From Streptomyces sp. ATexAB-D23 (GTDB taxonomy: Bacteria; Actinomycetota; Actinomycetes; Streptomycetales; Streptomycetaceae), in assembly GCF_000373645.1 (NCBI RefSeq), contig NZ_KB892023.1, positions 25,630 to 89,629 on the forward strand: 64,000 nucleotides of DNA, in the 5' to 3' direction. A program made the position numbers and the translations under genes. The notes beneath the pieces are model-generated. The model searched no databases. It was given only the letters and a program-made list of their open reading frames with translations, and was not told the DNA's origin. Within the stretch, counting starts at the first letter, position 1; each line of letters starts with the position of its first letter. Below are positions 1-8,976 of this stretch, piece after piece.

Positions 1-465
1 GGCATCTGGATCGAGGCCGAACTCGGCAAGGTCGGCGGCAAGGAGGGCGAGGCCCCGCTCGACGCCCACGCCCCCGGCGTCCGCACCGACCCGGCCGAGG
101 CCGCCGCGTACGTCGCCGCGACCGGCGTGGACGCCCTGGCCGTCGCGGTCGGCTCCTCGCACGCCATGACCGAGCGCACCGCCGCCCTGGACCACGAGCT
201 GATCGGCCGGCTGCGCGACGCCGTCCCCGTCCCGCTCGTCCTGCACGGCTCCAGCGGCGTCCCGGACGACGAGATCCGCCGGGCCGTCGCCTCCTCCGGC
301 ATGGTCAAGATCAACGTCGGCACCGCCCTGAACACCGCGTTCACCGGAGCCGTACGCGCCCACCTGGCCGAGAACACCACGGGCGTCGACCCCCGCAAGT
401 ACATCGCACCCGGCCGCGAGGCCATGGCCGCGACGGTGGCCGGCTTCCTCGCGCTGATGGGCTGA
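1..465 (+). CDS. class II fructose-bisphosphate aldolase family protein (3' part)
   Basis: The gene enters from the left edge; the last 154 codons are present and end in TGA. Class II aldolases are metal-dependent (beta/alpha)8 enzymes that split or form ketose bisphosphates with dihydroxyacetone phosphate. Visible family signatures are IWIEAELGKVGG near the left edge, LVLHGSSGVPDDEIR with the metal-ligand His and the phosphate-binding glycine/serine loop, and KINVGTALNTAF, the second phosphate-binding strand. The short acidic loop after ELGKVGG and the overall spacing fit the GatY/KbaY/FbaA group. Substrate (fructose or tagatose bisphosphate) cannot be told from this fragment. A strong terminator follows 10 bases after the stop. 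Confidence 0.85.
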   Translation, partial: GIWIEAELGKVGGKEGEAPLDAHAPGVRTDPAEAAAYVAATGVDALAVAVGSSHAMTERTAALDHELIGRLRDAVPVPLVLHGSSGVPDDEIRRAVASSGMVKINVGTALNTAFTGAVRAHLAENTTGVDPRKYIAPGREAMAATVAGFLALMG

Positions 466-474
466 GCCGGAGAC

Positions 475-512
475 GCCGCGGCCCCCTCACCCGGAGGCGA
501 GGGGGCCGCGGC
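475..512 (+). terminator. intrinsic-type hairpin after the aldolase gene
   Basis: A perfect 14-bp stem (GCCGCGGCCCCCTC at 475-488 with its complement at 499-512) encloses a 10-base loop. It lies between two convergent genes, so it probably serves both. There is no U-tract, as is usual in Streptomyces. Confidence 0.75.
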
Positions 513-530
513 GCACGGTGCCGGGACGGA

Positions 531-1523
531 TCAGCTGGTCTGGTGACCGGCCTTCAGCGACAGCTGGTCGAGGTTGGCGTCGCACTCGTCGCCCTCGTTG
601 CACGAGATCATCAGCGTGTTCTCGCCCTTGACGAGGTTCACGTAGGCGAAGGTGCGGGTCCAGCCCTTCTCCAGGTCGCCCTCGGGGGCGTTGGCGTAGT
701 TCTTCATGTTGATGCCGCGCGGGTCCTCGGAGTTGACCGTCAGGGACGTCTTCGCGTCCTTGCCCGGCACGCCGTACGTCACGAACAGCGTGTACTCACC
801 GGCCTCCGGCACCTCCACCGACCAGGTCGCCGACCGGCCGACCTCGTTGAGGTTGATGTACTGCCCGCTGGCGCTCTTGGCACCCTTCACGGAGTTGTCC
901 AGCTGCGCCGTGCCGCCCAGCTTCAGCGACGCCGCGTCCTGCTTCGGCAGCTCGACCGGGGCCGAGGAGGACGGGGAGGGCTCCGGCGTCGGCGACTGCT
1001 CGACCTCCGCGCCGGGACCCGCCGACGAGGTCGCCTCGTCCTTCTTCTTGTCCTTGTCGCCGTCGTCCGTCATCAGCGCCGCACCGATACCGATGAGCAC
1101 CACCGCGACCACCGCGACCGCGGCGATCAGCAGGCCCTTGGTGTTCGGACCGCCCTTGCCCGAGCCGCCGGAGCCGCCGCGTCCGCCCTGCTGCGGCACC
1201 TGAGCGGTGGCCGCGCCGCCGGGATACGTCTCCGGGGCCGCGTACTGCGCGTTCTGCTGGCCGTACTGGCCATTCGGCTGGCCGTAGGGCGCCTGCGGCT
1301 GCCCGTACGGCTGCTGGTGGGGGACCTGCTGCCCGTACTGGCGCTCGCCGACGGTCCGCACCTGGTTGTACGAGGTCCGGGGCACACCTGGCTGAGCGGC
1401 TGGACCCGGGTAGCCGTAACCGCCCTGCCCCGGAGGCTGCGCACCGGCCGCCTGCCCGTCCTCGTAGAGGTAGCCGAACGGATCGTCGTCCTCGGGTGTG
1501 CTCGCGCCGTTGTTCCCGGCCAT
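531..1523 (-). CDS. membrane-anchored protein with C-terminal carbohydrate-binding-like (CBM) domain
   Basis: About 330 residues. The N-terminal 130 residues are low-complexity and rich in Gly, Gln, Pro and Tyr, with repeated YGQP units. One hydrophobic segment follows at about 131-151, then a charged linker (DGDKDKKKDE), a Pro/Ser-rich spacer and a beta-rich domain of about 125 residues resembling CBM35/CBM6 modules (GEYTLFVTYG, NTLMISCNEGDECDANLDQLSL). The expected topology is a cytoplasmic low-complexity tail with the binding domain outside the cell. The start at 1523 is preferred over 1544 because GAGGAG lies ten bases before it. Ligand unknown; the two Cys in the domain may form a disulphide. 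Confidence 0.7.
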   Translation of the reverse strand: MAGNNGASTPEDDDPFGYLYEDGQAAGAQPPGQGGYGYPGPAAQPGVPRTSYNQVRTVGERQYGQQVPHQQPYGQPQAPYGQPNGQYGQQNAQYAAPETYPGGAATAQVPQQGGRGGSGGSGKGGPNTKGLLIAAVAVVAVVLIGIGAALMTDDGDKDKKKDEATSSAGPGAEVEQSPTPEPSPSSSAPVELPKQDAASLKLGGTAQLDNSVKGAKSASGQYINLNEVGRSATWSVEVPEAGEYTLFVTYGVPGKDAKTSLTVNSEDPRGINMKNYANAPEGDLEKGWTRTFAYVNLVKGENTLMISCNEGDECDANLDQLSLKAGHQTS

Positions 1524-1665
1524 CCCTGGGTCACTCCTCACCATGTCGCCAGCCGTCGCCGAATATCGCCAGCCGTCGCCGACCGGCCGAGCCTACCCCG
1601 AATGGACCACGCCAAGAATTGCCGCAGGTCGCGGCGGGAACCCGGACGGGTAGCCGCGGCGAACG

Positions 1666-3303
1666 TCAGCCGGCTCTGCGGTGAACCTTCGCACGCGACC
1701 GCTTCTCGATGTACATCCGCTGGTCGGCGGAGCGCAGCACCTCTTCGGCCGTCATCCCGCAGGCCGCCCAGCCGATGCCGAAGCTCGCCCCGACCCGCAC
1801 CGCCCGCCCGTCGACCCGGATGGGCGGAATGATGGCGTTTCGCAGGCGTACCGCCAGGTCCGCGGCGTCCGCCGCGCCCAGGCCGTCCGCGAGGACGACG
1901 AATTCGTCACCCCCGAGCCGGGCGACCGTGTCCCCGTCCCGTACGCACGTGGTGAGCCGGCGGGCCACCTCGATGAGAACCGCGTCACCCGTGTGGTGGC
2001 CGAAGCGGTCGTTGATCGACTTGAAGCCGTCCAGGTCGCAGAAGAGGACCGCGAGCCCCTTCGAACCGTCGTCGTGCTCCGCGTCCGGCGCGACCGCGTG
2101 CACATGGTGGTCGAACGCGGTCGCGCCCGGACCGCCCGGCGTGAAGCCCTGCGCCCGCACGTCGTCCGCGTCGCCGTACGCCGCGTCCAGCGCCTCCACG
2201 TCGGTGGTGGCCGCCGCGTCCGGGCGGTTGCACAGCCGGGAGCCGAGCCGGGAGCGCAGCTCCGCGCTGTTGGGCAGCCCGGTCAGCGCGTCGTGCGAGG
2301 CGCGGTGGGCGAGGTTCAGCTCGTGGCGCTTGCGCTCCTCTATGTCCTCGACATGCGTCAGCAGGAAGCGCGGCCCGTCCGCGGTGTCCGCGACGACGGA
2401 GTTGCGCAGCGAGACCCAGAGATAGGTGCCGTCCCGGCGGCCGAGCCGCAGCTCGGCGCGGCCACCCTCGGCGGAGGTACGGAGCAGGGTGCCGATGTCC
2501 TCGGGGTGGACCAGGTCGGCGAAGGAGTAGCGGCGCAGCACCGACGCGGGTCGGCCCAGCAGCCGGCACAGCGCGTCGTTGGTCCGCAGCAGCCGCCCGT
2601 GCTGGTCGCCGCCCACCTCGGCGATGGCCATGCCGCTGGGGGCGTACTCGAAGGCCTGGCGGAAGGACTCCTCGCTGGCCCGCAGCGCCTGCTGCTCGCG
2701 CTCCAGGCGGACCAGGGCCCGCTGCATGTTGGCCCGGAGCCTCGCGTTGCTGATCGCGATGGCGGACTGCGAGGCGTACATCTGAAGGGCCTCGCGCCCC
2801 CAGGCACCCGGGCGGCGGCCGTTGCGGGGCCGGTCGACGGATATGACGCCCAGGAGGTCGGAGCCGCCGCCGGAGGCGTACATCGGGGCGTAGAGCCGGT
2901 CCTGCGGGTGCCACTCGTCCTCGAAGCGGGGCTCGGGGCCCTCGGTGTGCCACTGCGGTACGTCGTCGTCGAGGAGTATCCAGCCGTCGGTGTGCGGTAT
3001 GAAGCGCAGCTCGTCCCATATCTCACCCATGGCGAGCCGCCGCTCCCAGGAGGAGCGGGAGCCGACCCGGCCGGTGATCAGGGCCTCGGCGGCGTGGTTG
3101 CCGGCGAAGGCGGCGACGACGAGATCGCCGTCCGGGCGGACGAGGTTGACGCAGGCCAGCTCGTAACCGAGACCGGCGACGATCCCGTCGGCCACGGTCT
3201 GCAGTGTGTCGGCCAGGCTCCGCGCCGTGTTGAGATCGGCCACGGCCTGGTGCAGCTGCCGCATCGTCGCAAGACGGACGTACGGCTCCGACTCGGCCTC
3301 CAT
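1666..3303 (-). CDS. cdgB: GAF-PAS-GGDEF diguanylate cyclase (CdgB-type)
   Basis: About 545 residues. An N-terminal GAF domain (roughly 20-180) is followed by a PAS/PAC unit (about 205-320, with RRDGTYLWVSLRN and HVEDIEERKRHE) and a GGDEF domain that runs to the end. The active-site signature ARLGGDEFVVLAD is intact, and an RDGD inhibitory site lies exactly five residues before GGDEF, so the enzyme should make c-di-GMP and be product-inhibited. A variable Asp/Ala-rich insertion of about 60 residues sits between the first GGDEF helix (HDALTGLPNSAEL) and VLFCDLDGF. The domain order matches S. coelicolor CdgB, a BldD target involved in the developmental switch. Start 3303 has GGGGAG eight bases upstream. 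Confidence 0.85.
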   Translation of the reverse strand: MEAESEPYVRLATMRQLHQAVADLNTARSLADTLQTVADGIVAGLGYELACVNLVRPDGDLVVAAFAGNHAAEALITGRVGSRSSWERRLAMGEIWDELRFIPHTDGWILLDDDVPQWHTEGPEPRFEDEWHPQDRLYAPMYASGGGSDLLGVISVDRPRNGRRPGAWGREALQMYASQSAIAISNARLRANMQRALVRLEREQQALRASEESFRQAFEYAPSGMAIAEVGGDQHGRLLRTNDALCRLLGRPASVLRRYSFADLVHPEDIGTLLRTSAEGGRAELRLGRRDGTYLWVSLRNSVVADTADGPRFLLTHVEDIEERKRHELNLAHRASHDALTGLPNSAELRSRLGSRLCNRPDAAATTDVEALDAAYGDADDVRAQGFTPGGPGATAFDHHVHAVAPDAEHDDGSKGLAVLFCDLDGFKSINDRFGHHTGDAVLIEVARRLTTCVRDGDTVARLGGDEFVVLADGLGAADAADLAVRLRNAIIPPIRVDGRAVRVGASFGIGWAACGMTAEEVLRSADQRMYIEKRSRAKVHRRAG

Positions 3304-3573
3304 TGCTCGCACTCCCCGAGACCTCGACAGCACTCCAGATTTCATATCGACGTACGTGACGTACTTACTGCAGTGTCACGGCCACTGAATCACAGCGAGC
3401 TGTGCACCCGGTACACAGGGTCAACAAATATTGCACTCTGTGACTCAAGTCACAAGATTCGGCAAAGGGGTTATGGAGAAGCCCGTCGGCGGGAAGTCGG
3501 CGACAGGTCCTAGGACCCGGCTGGTCCCCTGGCCCGATGCGGGGGCATACCGGGCACGGCTAGCGTTCCCGGT
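3304..3573. promoter_or_regulatory. divergent intergenic region between cdgB and the flavin reductase gene
   Basis: A 270-base region less GC-rich than its surroundings that should hold the cdgB promoter(s). It contains a palindrome GTGACTCAAGTCAC at 3440-3453 with perfect 5-bp arms. The 4-base spacing between TGAC and GTCA is one base shorter than the known BldD consensus, so it is only a candidate regulator site. A second TGTCAC-containing stretch lies at 3373-3379. Confidence 0.4.
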
Positions 3574-4137
3574 GTGTTGCAGACGAAGCCCCCCACCCCG
3601 CGTACCGAGCCCGTCCCCCATGCTGAGGGGGTGAGCAACGAAGAGTTCCGCGGTGCCCTCGCCCGGCTGGCCGCCGGCGTGGTGCTGATCACCGCCCAGG
3701 AGCCGCCGCTCGACGAAGACGGGCGCGGCGAGGACGTCGGCATGACCGCGACCGCCTTCATGTCGGTGTCGCTCGACCCGCCGCTGGTGATGGTGAGCCT
3801 GCGCAACGACTCCCGGATGGACGACCTGCTGGCGGAGCAGCCGCTGTGGGCGGTCTCGGTGCTGGCGGAGAGTCAGCGGCACGTCGCGGGGCGGTTCGCG
3901 ATGAAGGGCCGGATCAGCGACCGGCTGCTGTTCGAGGACATCCCGTACGCGCGCGGCGAGATCACCGGGGCCCCGCTGGTCGGCGGGGCGCTCGCGACGC
4001 TGGAGTGCCGGACGGAGCAGCGGGTGCCCGCGGGCGACCACACGCTGGTGATCGGGCGGGTGCTCGGCGCACGGGTGCCGAGCGGTGAGAGCGGCCCGCT
4101 GACGTATTTCCGCGGGCGTTACCGGCAGTTGGGCTGA
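3574..4137 (+). CDS. flavin reductase-like domain protein
   Basis: 187 residues if the GTG at 3574 is used; a second GTG at 3631 (VSNEEFRGAL) would give 168. The fold is the FMN-binding split barrel of flavin reductase/DIM6-type proteins: FRGALARLAAGVVLITA, MTATAFMSVSLDPPLVMVSL and a C-terminal GPLTYFRGRY. Such proteins reduce FMN with NAD(P)H, often as the small component of two-component monooxygenases, or bind FMN for other oxidoreductions. No partner oxygenase is adjacent, so the role is open. A TAGCGT hexamer five bases before the first GTG could be a -10 element giving a leaderless message. Confidence 0.75.
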   Translation: MLQTKPPTPRTEPVPHAEGVSNEEFRGALARLAAGVVLITAQEPPLDEDGRGEDVGMTATAFMSVSLDPPLVMVSLRNDSRMDDLLAEQPLWAVSVLAESQRHVAGRFAMKGRISDRLLFEDIPYARGEITGAPLVGGALATLECRTEQRVPAGDHTLVIGRVLGARVPSGESGPLTYFRGRYRQLG

Positions 4138-4355
4138 GGCGGCGGGCCGGAGTCCGGCGGGCTGCGGGCCGGGGGCCGGGGCGGCGGGTCGGGGGTCCCG
4201 GCCGGCAGCGGCTCGGGGGCCGGGCAGGCGACGGTTCCGGACGGGCTGCGGGCCGGGGGGCCGGGTCGGCGGGTCGGTCCCGCGCGCGCCTCGGGGCCAG
4301 ACGACGGTTCCGGACCGGCGGTTCCGGGCGGCGGGGCCGGACGTGACCGCTCCGG

Positions 4356-4790
4356 TTACCAGTCGCGGCCCGAGCGGCCGCGCTTCGTGTCGCCGCGCTG
4401 TTTCTTCTCGCGCAGCCGGCGCTCGTTGATGCCGCGGGGCACCTTGCGCTTCACGCGCGGCCTGGGGGGCGGGGCGGTGGCCTCGGCCAGCAGGGAGGTG
4501 AGCCGGACGGCGGCCGTCTCGCGGTTGCGCCACTGAGAGCGGTGCTCCGAGGCGCGGACGGAGATCACGCCGTCGGTCAGCCGGCTCGCGAGCCGTTCGA
4601 GGGCGCGTTCCTTCCACACCTCGGGCAGTGCCTCGGTGGCCGCGAGGTCGAAGCGCAGCTCCACCTGTGTGTCGCTGGTGTTGACGTGCTGCCCGCCGGG
4701 CCCGGAGGACCGCGAGAAACGCCACATCAGCTCGGCCTCCGGCAGGGAGACCGAACCGCGGATGACATAGGGCCCGGACATGACACCCAT
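4356..4790 (-). CDS. arfB: ArfB/YaeJ-type peptidyl-tRNA hydrolase (ribosome rescue)
   Basis: 144 residues, the length expected for ArfB. A release-factor catalytic domain carries SSGPGGQHVNTSDTQVEL, in which GGQ is the peptidyl-tRNA hydrolysis motif, and is followed by a basic tail (RVKRKVPRGINERRLREKK) of the kind that enters the empty mRNA channel of stalled ribosomes. There is no codon-recognition domain, so this is not RF1 or RF2. It rescues ribosomes stalled on non-stop mRNA, as a backup to tmRNA. Either ATG (4790 or 4781) is possible; AGGGA lies before the first. Confidence 0.85.
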   Translation of the reverse strand: MGVMSGPYVIRGSVSLPEAELMWRFSRSSGPGGQHVNTSDTQVELRFDLAATEALPEVWKERALERLASRLTDGVISVRASEHRSQWRNRETAAVRLTSLLAEATAPPPRPRVKRKVPRGINERRLREKKQRGDTKRGRSGRDW

Positions 4791-4962
4791 GTTCCCTGCC
4801 CCGGCGGGTGTTCGTCACCTCCTTTTGAGATGCCCCGAACACCCTTTCGGCAAAGAAAGTAAAGGCGGACGGAACCTCCCGGTCCCCTGTCGGCGTTATG
4901 AACGGTGACGGTAGCTTCGTGATGGCACGAAGCCCGTACCCGACAGATGAAAGGGACTTCCC

Positions 4963-5538
4963 ATGGCAGTAAGCCTGTCCAAGGGCGGCAACGTCTCCCT
5001 CACCAAGGAGGCCCCCGGCCTCACCGCCGTCACGGTCGGCCTCGGCTGGGACGTCCGTACCACCACCGGCACCGACTTCGACCTCGACGCCTCGGCGATC
5101 GCGGTCAACGCGGAGGGCAAGGTCTACTCGGACGCCCACTTCGTCTTCTTCAACAACAAGTCGACGCCGGACCAGACCATCGTGCACACCGGTGACAACG
5201 TCACGGGTGAGGGCGAGGGCGACGACGAGCAGATCAACGTCAACCTGGCGGCCCTGCCGGCCGACGTCGACAAGATCGTCTTCCCGGTCTCCATCTACGA
5301 CGCCGAGACCCGCAGCCAGAACTTCGGCCAGGTGCGCAACGCCTACATCCGCATCCTGAACCAGGCCGGCGGCGCGGAGATCGCGCGCTACGACCTGAGC
5401 GAGGACGCCGCCACCGAGACCGCCATGGTCTTCGGCGAGCTGTACCGCAACGGCGCCGAGTGGAAGTTCCGCGCCGTGGGCCAGGGTTACGCCTCCGGCC
5501 TGCGCGGCATCGCGCAGGACTTCGGCGTCACCCTCTGA
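4963..5538 (+). CDS. terD: TerD-family protein (tellurium resistance / calcium-binding)
   Basis: 191 residues, full family length. It starts MAVSLSKGGNVSLTKEAPGL and contains GLGWDVR, the Asp-rich FDLDASA loop and GDDEQINVNLAALP, the acidic motifs that bind calcium in TerD proteins. TerD paralogues are abundant in Streptomyces and are linked to envelope stress, tellurite tolerance and development; exact function here is unknown. GAAAGGGA sits about seven bases before the ATG. The gene is monocistronic, with a hairpin terminator shortly after the stop. Confidence 0.9.
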   Translation: MAVSLSKGGNVSLTKEAPGLTAVTVGLGWDVRTTTGTDFDLDASAIAVNAEGKVYSDAHFVFFNNKSTPDQTIVHTGDNVTGEGEGDDEQINVNLAALPADVDKIVFPVSIYDAETRSQNFGQVRNAYIRILNQAGGAEIARYDLSEDAATETAMVFGELYRNGAEWKFRAVGQGYASGLRGIAQDFGVTL

Positions 5539-5561
5539 CGCTCCGTACGTCCGCTTCACAG

Positions 5562-5594
5562 AGCCCCCGGCCGAACGTCCTGCGGCCGGGGGCT
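5562..5594 (+). terminator. hairpin terminator after terD
   Basis: A perfect 12-bp stem (AGCCCCCGGCCG at 5562-5573, complement at 5583-5594) with a 9-base loop, starting 24 bases after the terD stop codon. Confidence 0.75.
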
Positions 5595-5778
5595 CCCGCG
5601 TGTCCGCTCCCGGACTCAACTCGCCCCAAGTCCGCCGGATAACGGACACGAACGCACCTCAGTCGGACAAGAACTGGTCAAAGAAATGTGAGGTATTTGT
5701 TAGTACACCGTCAATAGCGGTCATTCGGTGGCACGCTCTCGGCTCGTAACCCCCCACGGAACGAGCAACGGAGCACGT

Positions 5779-7359
5779 ATGACCCCCCACATGAACACCC
5801 GTCGTGCCGCAGCCCTGGCCGCCGTGGCCGCGATGGTCGTCGTCGGGATGCAGACCGGTGCGGCGAACGCCCACCCGAACACCCCGGGCGACTCCCCCTC
5901 CGTCTCCCCCGTCTCCACCCCGGCCTTCAGCAGCGCGTCGGCCCGCACCGCCGCCATCAAGTCCGCCCAGACCGACGCCTCTTCGACCGCGAGCACGCTG
6001 AAGCTCGGCGGCAAGGAGAAGCTGATCGTCCGTGACGTGATCAAGGACGCCAACGGCACGGTCCACACCCGATACGAGCGCACCTACGACGGCCTGCCCG
6101 TCCTCGGCGGCGACCTCGTCACGCACACCGCCGCGAACGGCAAGCTCAAGAGCGTCACCAAGGCCACCACCGCACGCATATCCGTGCCGTCCACGACGGC
6201 GAAGATCAAGACCGCGGCGAGCGCCCGCAAGGTGATCTGGGCGGGCAGCGGCACCCCCGTCCTCGCCCTGGAGTCGGTGAAGACCGGCGTGCAGAAGGAC
6301 GGCACCCCCAGCCGCAAGCGCGTCATCACCGACGCCACCACCGGCAAGGTCCTCCAGAGCTACGAGGAGATCGAGACCGCCGGCGTCGGCAACAGCCAGT
6401 ACAGCGGCAAGGTCGACCTCTCCACCACCGCGTCCGGCTCCGGCTTCGAACTGACCGACGGCGACCGCGGCGGCCACAAGACGTACGACCTGAACCAGGG
6501 CTCCAGCGGCACCGGCTCCCTCGTCACCGACGACGACGACACCTGGGGCGACGGCACCGGCGACGACCGCCAGACCGCCGCCGTCGACGCCCACTACGGC
6601 GCCGCCCTGACCTGGGACTTCTACAAGTCCGCGTTCGGCCGCGACGGCATCGCGGGCGACGGCAAGGCCGCCTACTCCCGCGTCCACTACGGCAACGCGT
6701 ACGTCAACGCCTTCTGGGACGACAGCTGCTTCTGCATGACCTACGGCGACGGCGCCGACAACAAGAGCGCCCTCACCGCGGTCGACGTCGCGGGCCACGA
6801 GATGAGCCACGGCCTCACCGCCTCCACCGCCGACCTCAACTACTCGGGCGAGTCCGGCGGGCTCAACGAGGCCACCAGCGACATCTTCGGCACCGCCGTC
6901 GAGTTCTTCGCCGACAACACCACCGACGCCGGCGACTACCTCATCGGCGAGAAGATCGACATCAACGGCGACGGCAGCCCGCTGCGCTACATGGACGAGC
7001 CCAGCAAGGACGGCGGCTCCGCCGACTACTGGGACAGCAGCGTCGGCAACCTCGACGTCCACTACTCCTCCGGCGTCGCCAACCACTTCTTCTACCTGCT
7101 CGCCGAGGGCAGCGGCGCCAAGACCATCAACGGCGTCGACTACGACTCCCCCACCGCCGACGGCTCCACCGTCACCGGCATCGGCCGGGACAAGGCCGTC
7201 CAGATCTGGTACAAGGCCCTCTCCGAGTACATGACCTCCACCACCGACTACGCGGACGCCCGCACCGCCACCGAGCAGGCCGCGACCGACCTGTACGGCG
7301 CCGACAGCGCCGAGCTCGAAGCCGTCGACGCCGCCTGGAACGGCGTCAACGTCAAGTAA
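5779..7359 (+). CDS. secreted thermolysin-like M4 zinc metallopeptidase
   Basis: About 526 residues. The N-terminal signal sequence (RRAAALAAVAAMVVVGMQTGAA) is followed by an FTP/PepSY-type propeptide and the catalytic domain. The zinc motif HEMSH is at residues 340-344 and the third ligand Glu lies in GGLNEATSDIFG; a C-terminal M4 helical domain ends the protein. It should be exported, autoprocessed and degrade extracellular protein. Start 5779 (MTPHMNTRRAA) has an ACGGAGC Shine-Dalgarno about nine bases upstream; an ATG at 5791 is also possible. The M1 peptidase gene is convergent, 25 bases downstream. Confidence 0.93.
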   Translation: MTPHMNTRRAAALAAVAAMVVVGMQTGAANAHPNTPGDSPSVSPVSTPAFSSASARTAAIKSAQTDASSTASTLKLGGKEKLIVRDVIKDANGTVHTRYERTYDGLPVLGGDLVTHTAANGKLKSVTKATTARISVPSTTAKIKTAASARKVIWAGSGTPVLALESVKTGVQKDGTPSRKRVITDATTGKVLQSYEEIETAGVGNSQYSGKVDLSTTASGSGFELTDGDRGGHKTYDLNQGSSGTGSLVTDDDDTWGDGTGDDRQTAAVDAHYGAALTWDFYKSAFGRDGIAGDGKAAYSRVHYGNAYVNAFWDDSCFCMTYGDGADNKSALTAVDVAGHEMSHGLTASTADLNYSGESGGLNEATSDIFGTAVEFFADNTTDAGDYLIGEKIDINGDGSPLRYMDEPSKDGGSADYWDSSVGNLDVHYSSGVANHFFYLLAEGSGAKTINGVDYDSPTADGSTVTGIGRDKAVQIWYKALSEYMTSTTDYADARTATEQAATDLYGADSAELEAVDAAWNGVNVK

Positions 7360-7384
7360 CCCCGCCGCCTCGGCCAGGAGCCGG

Positions 7385-8809
7385 TCAGCCGTCCGCGGCG
7401 GGCCGGCTCCTGCCGTACAGCCACGCCTTCCACAGCCCCGACAGATCCTGCCCGGTCTCCTCCTCCACGTACGCGGTGAAGTCCGCCGTCGACGCGTTGC
7501 CGTGCCGGTGCGCCTTCGTCCAGCCCTTCAGCAGCGCGAAGAACTCCTCGTCATCGTCCACCGCCTCACGGATCTTGTGGATGACCATCGCCCCGCGCCC
7601 GTACACCGGGGCGTCGGAGACGGCCGCCGCCGACGGCGGATCGGCGGGCGGGAAAGCCCAGTTGTCCTCGTCCTCGTAGGCGTCCTCGAACGACTCCTCG
7701 GCCGGGGTGCCGTTCTTCTCCTCCTCCCACAGCCACTCCGCGTACGTCGCCGGCCCCTCGTTCAGCCACATATCGCGCCAGCTCTTCGGCGTGACCGAGT
7801 CGCCGAACCACTGGTGCGCCATCTCGTGGACGAGCAGCCCGACGCTCGGAGGGCCCGGGAAGAACGGCCGGTTCTGCGTCTCCAGCGCGTACCCGGAGTC
7901 GTCCTCGCGGTCCACGATCGCGCCGGTCGCCGAGAACGGGTACGGCCCGAAGTGCTCCGCCTCCCACGCCACCACCTCCGGCACCCGGGCCACCGTCCGC
8001 GCGCTCGCCTTCGCCACCTCGGGGTCCACGGCGGTGAACACCGTGATCCCGCCCGCCATGGTCGACGTCTTCGTCTCGAACCGCCCGACCGCCAGCGTCG
8101 CGAGATAGCTCGCCATCGGCTCCGCGGTGTGCCAGCGGAACGTGGTGCGGCCCTTCTCCGTCGTCGGCGGACCGGCAAGCACCCCGTTGGAGACCGCCGT
8201 CAGCCCCTTGGGGACGGTGACCGTCAGGTCGTACGCGGCCTTGTCGCTCGGGTGGTGGTTGCCCGGGAACCAGGCCATCGAACCGGTCGGCTCACCGAGC
8301 GCGACCACCCCGTCGTCGGTCGGCAGCCAGCCCTCCTCGGACCCGTCCGGATCGGTGATCGTCTTCGGCGAGCCCGAGTAGCGCACGACCACCCGGAACG
8401 TCTCGCCCCGGCGCAGCCGGTCCTCGGCCTTCGCGTCCGCACGCAGCGTCAGCTCGTCGCCCGCCCGGTTGACGGCGGCCGGACGCCCCTCCACCGTCGC
8501 CGAGTCCACGGTCAGCCCGGCCAGGTCCAGGTTGAACGAACTGAGGTCCTGAGTGGCCCGCGCCGTGATCTCGACACTCCCGCGCAGCCGCTGCTCGTCC
8601 GGGTCCACGTCCAGCGTGATGGCGTAGTGCGACACGTCGTAGCCGCCGTTGCCCAGCTTCGGGAAGTACGGATCGCGCACCCCGGACGCGCCCGGCTTGC
8701 CCTCCACCCCGCCGGAACAGGCGGGCGCGAGGAGCGCGAGGACGAGCAACGGGAGAGCGGTCCGGGCCGCCCTGGGGACTGCGCCGCGTACCGGGGTTCG
8801 ATGATCCAC
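7385..8809 (-). CDS. M1-family aminopeptidase-like metallopeptidase, probable lipoprotein
   Basis: About 474 residues from the GTG at 8809. The signal peptide (TALPLLVLALLAPAC) ends at a lipobox-like Cys31, so the enzyme is probably anchored outside the membrane. An M1 N-terminal beta domain is followed by the catalytic core with HEMAHQWFGDSV and NEGPATYAEW, the zinc-binding HExxH and downstream Glu. The substrate-binding GxMEN loop reads ALETQNRP, common in the secreted actinobacterial branch. Upstream ATGs would add a basic extension with no signal character, so the GTG start preceded by AGGA was chosen. Confidence 0.85.
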   Translation of the reverse strand: MDHRTPVRGAVPRAARTALPLLVLALLAPACSGGVEGKPGASGVRDPYFPKLGNGGYDVSHYAITLDVDPDEQRLRGSVEITARATQDLSSFNLDLAGLTVDSATVEGRPAAVNRAGDELTLRADAKAEDRLRRGETFRVVVRYSGSPKTITDPDGSEEGWLPTDDGVVALGEPTGSMAWFPGNHHPSDKAAYDLTVTVPKGLTAVSNGVLAGPPTTEKGRTTFRWHTAEPMASYLATLAVGRFETKTSTMAGGITVFTAVDPEVAKASARTVARVPEVVAWEAEHFGPYPFSATGAIVDREDDSGYALETQNRPFFPGPPSVGLLVHEMAHQWFGDSVTPKSWRDMWLNEGPATYAEWLWEEEKNGTPAEESFEDAYEDEDNWAFPPADPPSAAAVSDAPVYGRGAMVIHKIREAVDDDEEFFALLKGWTKAHRHGNASTADFTAYVEEETGQDLSGLWKAWLYGRSRPAADG

Positions 8810-8976
8810 GCCGATGATCCTATGTGCGGAATGTCGGACTCCGGGGGTGGTGCGCCGGCTTCGGAGCACCACGGTGCCCAACGGCCGCTCGCCCGCCGCC
8901 GGCCGGCCCGGAGGCGTTCCCCCGCCCCCGGGCCGCTGGTGCGAGGCCGACACGCCGGGCATGACACCATCGAACC

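Noticed and set aside
3440..3453. GTGACTCAAGTCAC as a BldD binding site before cdgB
   Set aside because: cdgB is a BldD target in S. coelicolor, but the spacing between half-sites is one base short of the consensus. Kept only as an unassigned palindrome.
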